Below, in pieces: positions 62,879 through 64,000 of a DNA stretch of 64,000 bases; within the stretch, counting starts at the first letter, position 1; every line of letters begins with the position of its first letter. A program made the translations under genes and the position numbers. This DNA is from DATAEE01 sp963725145. Its GTDB lineage: Bacteria; Acidobacteriota; Vicinamibacteria; Vicinamibacterales; 2-12-FULL-66-21. The DNA lies in contig CAVRXL010000012.1 of NCBI GenBank assembly GCA_963725145.1, positions 992,001 to 1,056,000 on the forward strand, read 5' to 3'. Under the pieces are notes generated by a model. That model did not search any database. It was given only the letters and a program-made list of their open reading frames with translations, and was not told the DNA's origin.

Positions 62879-64000
62879 GAGCCAGGCTTGTGCTGTCGTT
62901 TGCGGTGGTCGTTCTGGGAGGTCAGACACGCGATGCCGGTGCGCGCCAGCCGGCGGTGCGCGAGCCGCTGCAGCTCGCGACGCTCCACGAAGAGGCGCGC
63001 GCGGCCGATCCGCGTCTGCGGCAGCTCGAGCTCGAGGCGGCGCGGACGGATCTGCGTCTGCAAAACATCTCAGCCGCGCGTCTGCCCGTCGTGACGGTGC
63101 AGGGACTCGCGCAGTATCAATCGGACGTGCCGACGCCACCCCCCTTCGTGCCGGGCGGGCAGCCGCTGTTCCTCCCTCCGAACCAGACCTACGACGCATA
63201 TCTGCGGGTCGATCAGCCGCTCTTCGATCCGTCGGTCGAGCCGCGGCTCGCGGTCGAGCGGGCCCAGCTCGCCGAAGCCCAGGCGCGCGTCCAGACGGCG
63301 CTTTTCAGCCTGCGCCAGGACGTGAACGACGCGTTCTTCTCGGCGTCGTTGCTGCAGGAGCGTCTCGACACGGTCAGGATCACGATCACCGCGTTGCAGA
63401 CGCTGCTGCGGGATGCCGAAGCGCGCGTTCGGGAGCGTGCGGCGCTGCCCAGTGAGGCGGCGTCGATCGAGGCGCGCCTCCTTCAGCGGCGCCAGGACGA
63501 GGCGGAGCTGCAGTCCGGACGCCGGGCCGCGCTGGCTCGGCTCTCGACGCTCGTCGGCCGCTCCCTCCCGGACGACCAGCCGCTGGCCGTGCCCGATCTG
63601 GGCGGCGCGATCGCGCAAGCGCGACAGAACCTTCCCGCCCTCAGGGCGCGACCCGAGTACGAGCAGTTCACGCGGACGCGCGAGCGGATCGAGAGTCAGC
63701 GCAGCGCCGCCGTCGCGCAGGAGCGGCCGCGCGTATCGGCGTTCGGACGCGTTGGCTACGGCAAGCCTGGCCTCAACTTCATCCTCGACGAGTTCGACTC
63801 GTATTGGCTCGCGGGGCTGCAGGTCCAGTGGACCCCCTGGACCTGGGGTACCGCCGACCGGGAGCGTCAGGCACTCGCGCTTCAACAGCAGATCGTCGCG
63901 GCGGACGAGGCGGCGTTCGTGAGGGGCGTCGAGCGCACCGTGCAGACCGATCTCGCCGACCTCGATCGCCTGGATGGGACGCTCGACATGGATGAGCGGA
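62875..64000 (+). CDS. TolC-like outer-membrane efflux channel (partial)
   Basis: The first 375 or so residues of an outer-membrane efflux protein; the gene continues past the window. After a signal peptide (ends VVLGGQ) come the OEP helical hairpins: LATLHEEARAADPRLRQLEL, QNISAARLPVVTVQGLAQYQ, and DVNDAFFSASLLQERLDTV with its return helix. A second hairpin set begins near residue 240. It is coupled to a TetR repressor, so HlyD- and AcrB-type partners are likely to lie downstream. Confidence 0.9.
   Translation, partial: MRARLVLSFAVVVLGGQTRDAGARQPAVREPLQLATLHEEARAADPRLRQLELEAARTDLRLQNISAARLPVVTVQGLAQYQSDVPTPPPFVPGGQPLFLPPNQTYDAYLRVDQPLFDPSVEPRLAVERAQLAEAQARVQTALFSLRQDVNDAFFSASLLQERLDTVRITITALQTLLRDAEARVRERAALPSEAASIEARLLQRRQDEAELQSGRRAALARLSTLVGRSLPDDQPLAVPDLGGAIAQARQNLPALRARPEYEQFTRTRERIESQRSAAVAQERPRVSAFGRVGYGKPGLNFILDEFDSYWLAGLQVQWTPWTWGTADRERQALALQQQIVAADEAAFVRGVERTVQTDLADLDRLDGTLDMDER

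Overview
The window is uniformly GC-rich, tightly packed bacterial chromosome. Many neighbouring genes overlap by 1-4 bases (ATGA, GTGA, TGATG or TAGTG junctions). Several features point to Acidobacteriota, most likely the Vicinamibacteria (former subdivision 6). They include an 800-residue permease of the acidobacterial duplicated permease type, aerobic benzoyl-CoA (box) genes, many outer-membrane barrels and lipoproteins, and paired two-component systems. This taxonomic reading is inference. I saw no rRNA, tRNA, CRISPR array, phage or transposase gene.

Layout, bases 1-14000. The end of a PLP decarboxylase and a DUF1963 protein precede a deiodinase-like thioredoxin-fold gene. That gene reads through an in-frame TGA exactly at its active site, so it is probably a selenoprotein. 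A CaiB/BaiF CoA-transferase and a crotonase are divergent and overlap at their 5' ends. A tctCBA tricarboxylate transporter operon follows. Next come an outer-membrane barrel, an FKBP lipoprotein, a family-5 uracil-DNA glycosylase and lipA, then a UPF0173 hydrolase and a PilT-like ATPase.

Layout, 12500-22600: the box cluster. BoxR (HTH plus shikimate-kinase fold) is divergent from boxC and boxB. These are followed by a crotonase, an aldehyde dehydrogenase, an amidohydrolase, a kynureninase-like PLP enzyme and another crotonase. boxA and a benzoate-CoA ligase are not in the window. Promoter-like elements between boxR and boxC lie so close to both starts that leaderless transcription is likely.

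Layout, 22500-29600: the most interesting region. One four-gene overlapping operon encodes an outer-membrane barrel, a cupredoxin-domain protein, a sensor kinase and a sigma-54 activator. Downstream on the same strand is a second operon with a cupredoxin lipoprotein, a DUF5777 barrel and another cupredoxin lipoprotein. It is preceded by a good sigma-54 (-24/-12) promoter and two palindromes in the enhancer position. I read this as a copper or redox signalling circuit linking two barrel-plus-cupredoxin modules.

Layout, 29700-46100. An IclR regulator, a 7Fe ferredoxin and an orphan NuoB/NuoI pair are followed by a TPR protein with two retropepsin-like domains and an AsmA protein. A large multi-sensor kinase comes next, then a thioesterase, a zinc-finger anti-sigma-like protein and a 1059-residue metalloprotease/propeller/barrel fusion. 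An ECF sigma, anti-sigma and TlpA operon and an M28 peptidase complete this stretch.

Layout, 46100-64000. A tandemly duplicated secreted beta-sandwich gene carries a stranded tail of the neighbouring nuclease gene between the copies. Further on are a CusF-SCO1 fusion, an ABC ATPase with an 800-residue permease, a DUF5666-like protein, and a five-gene envelope-stress-like operon with a LytS/LytTR pair. A TetR regulator and a TolC-like channel run off the right edge.

Spacers carry at least four repeat classes. (1) REP-like palindromes beginning GTAG supply the TAG stop codon of the upstream gene in four cases. (2) Arrays of short degenerate words, some with an inverted complement. (3) Covarying GC hairpins before boxB and a crotonase gene. 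(4) A perfect 21-bp palindrome with a GGGGACAGTCACC core.
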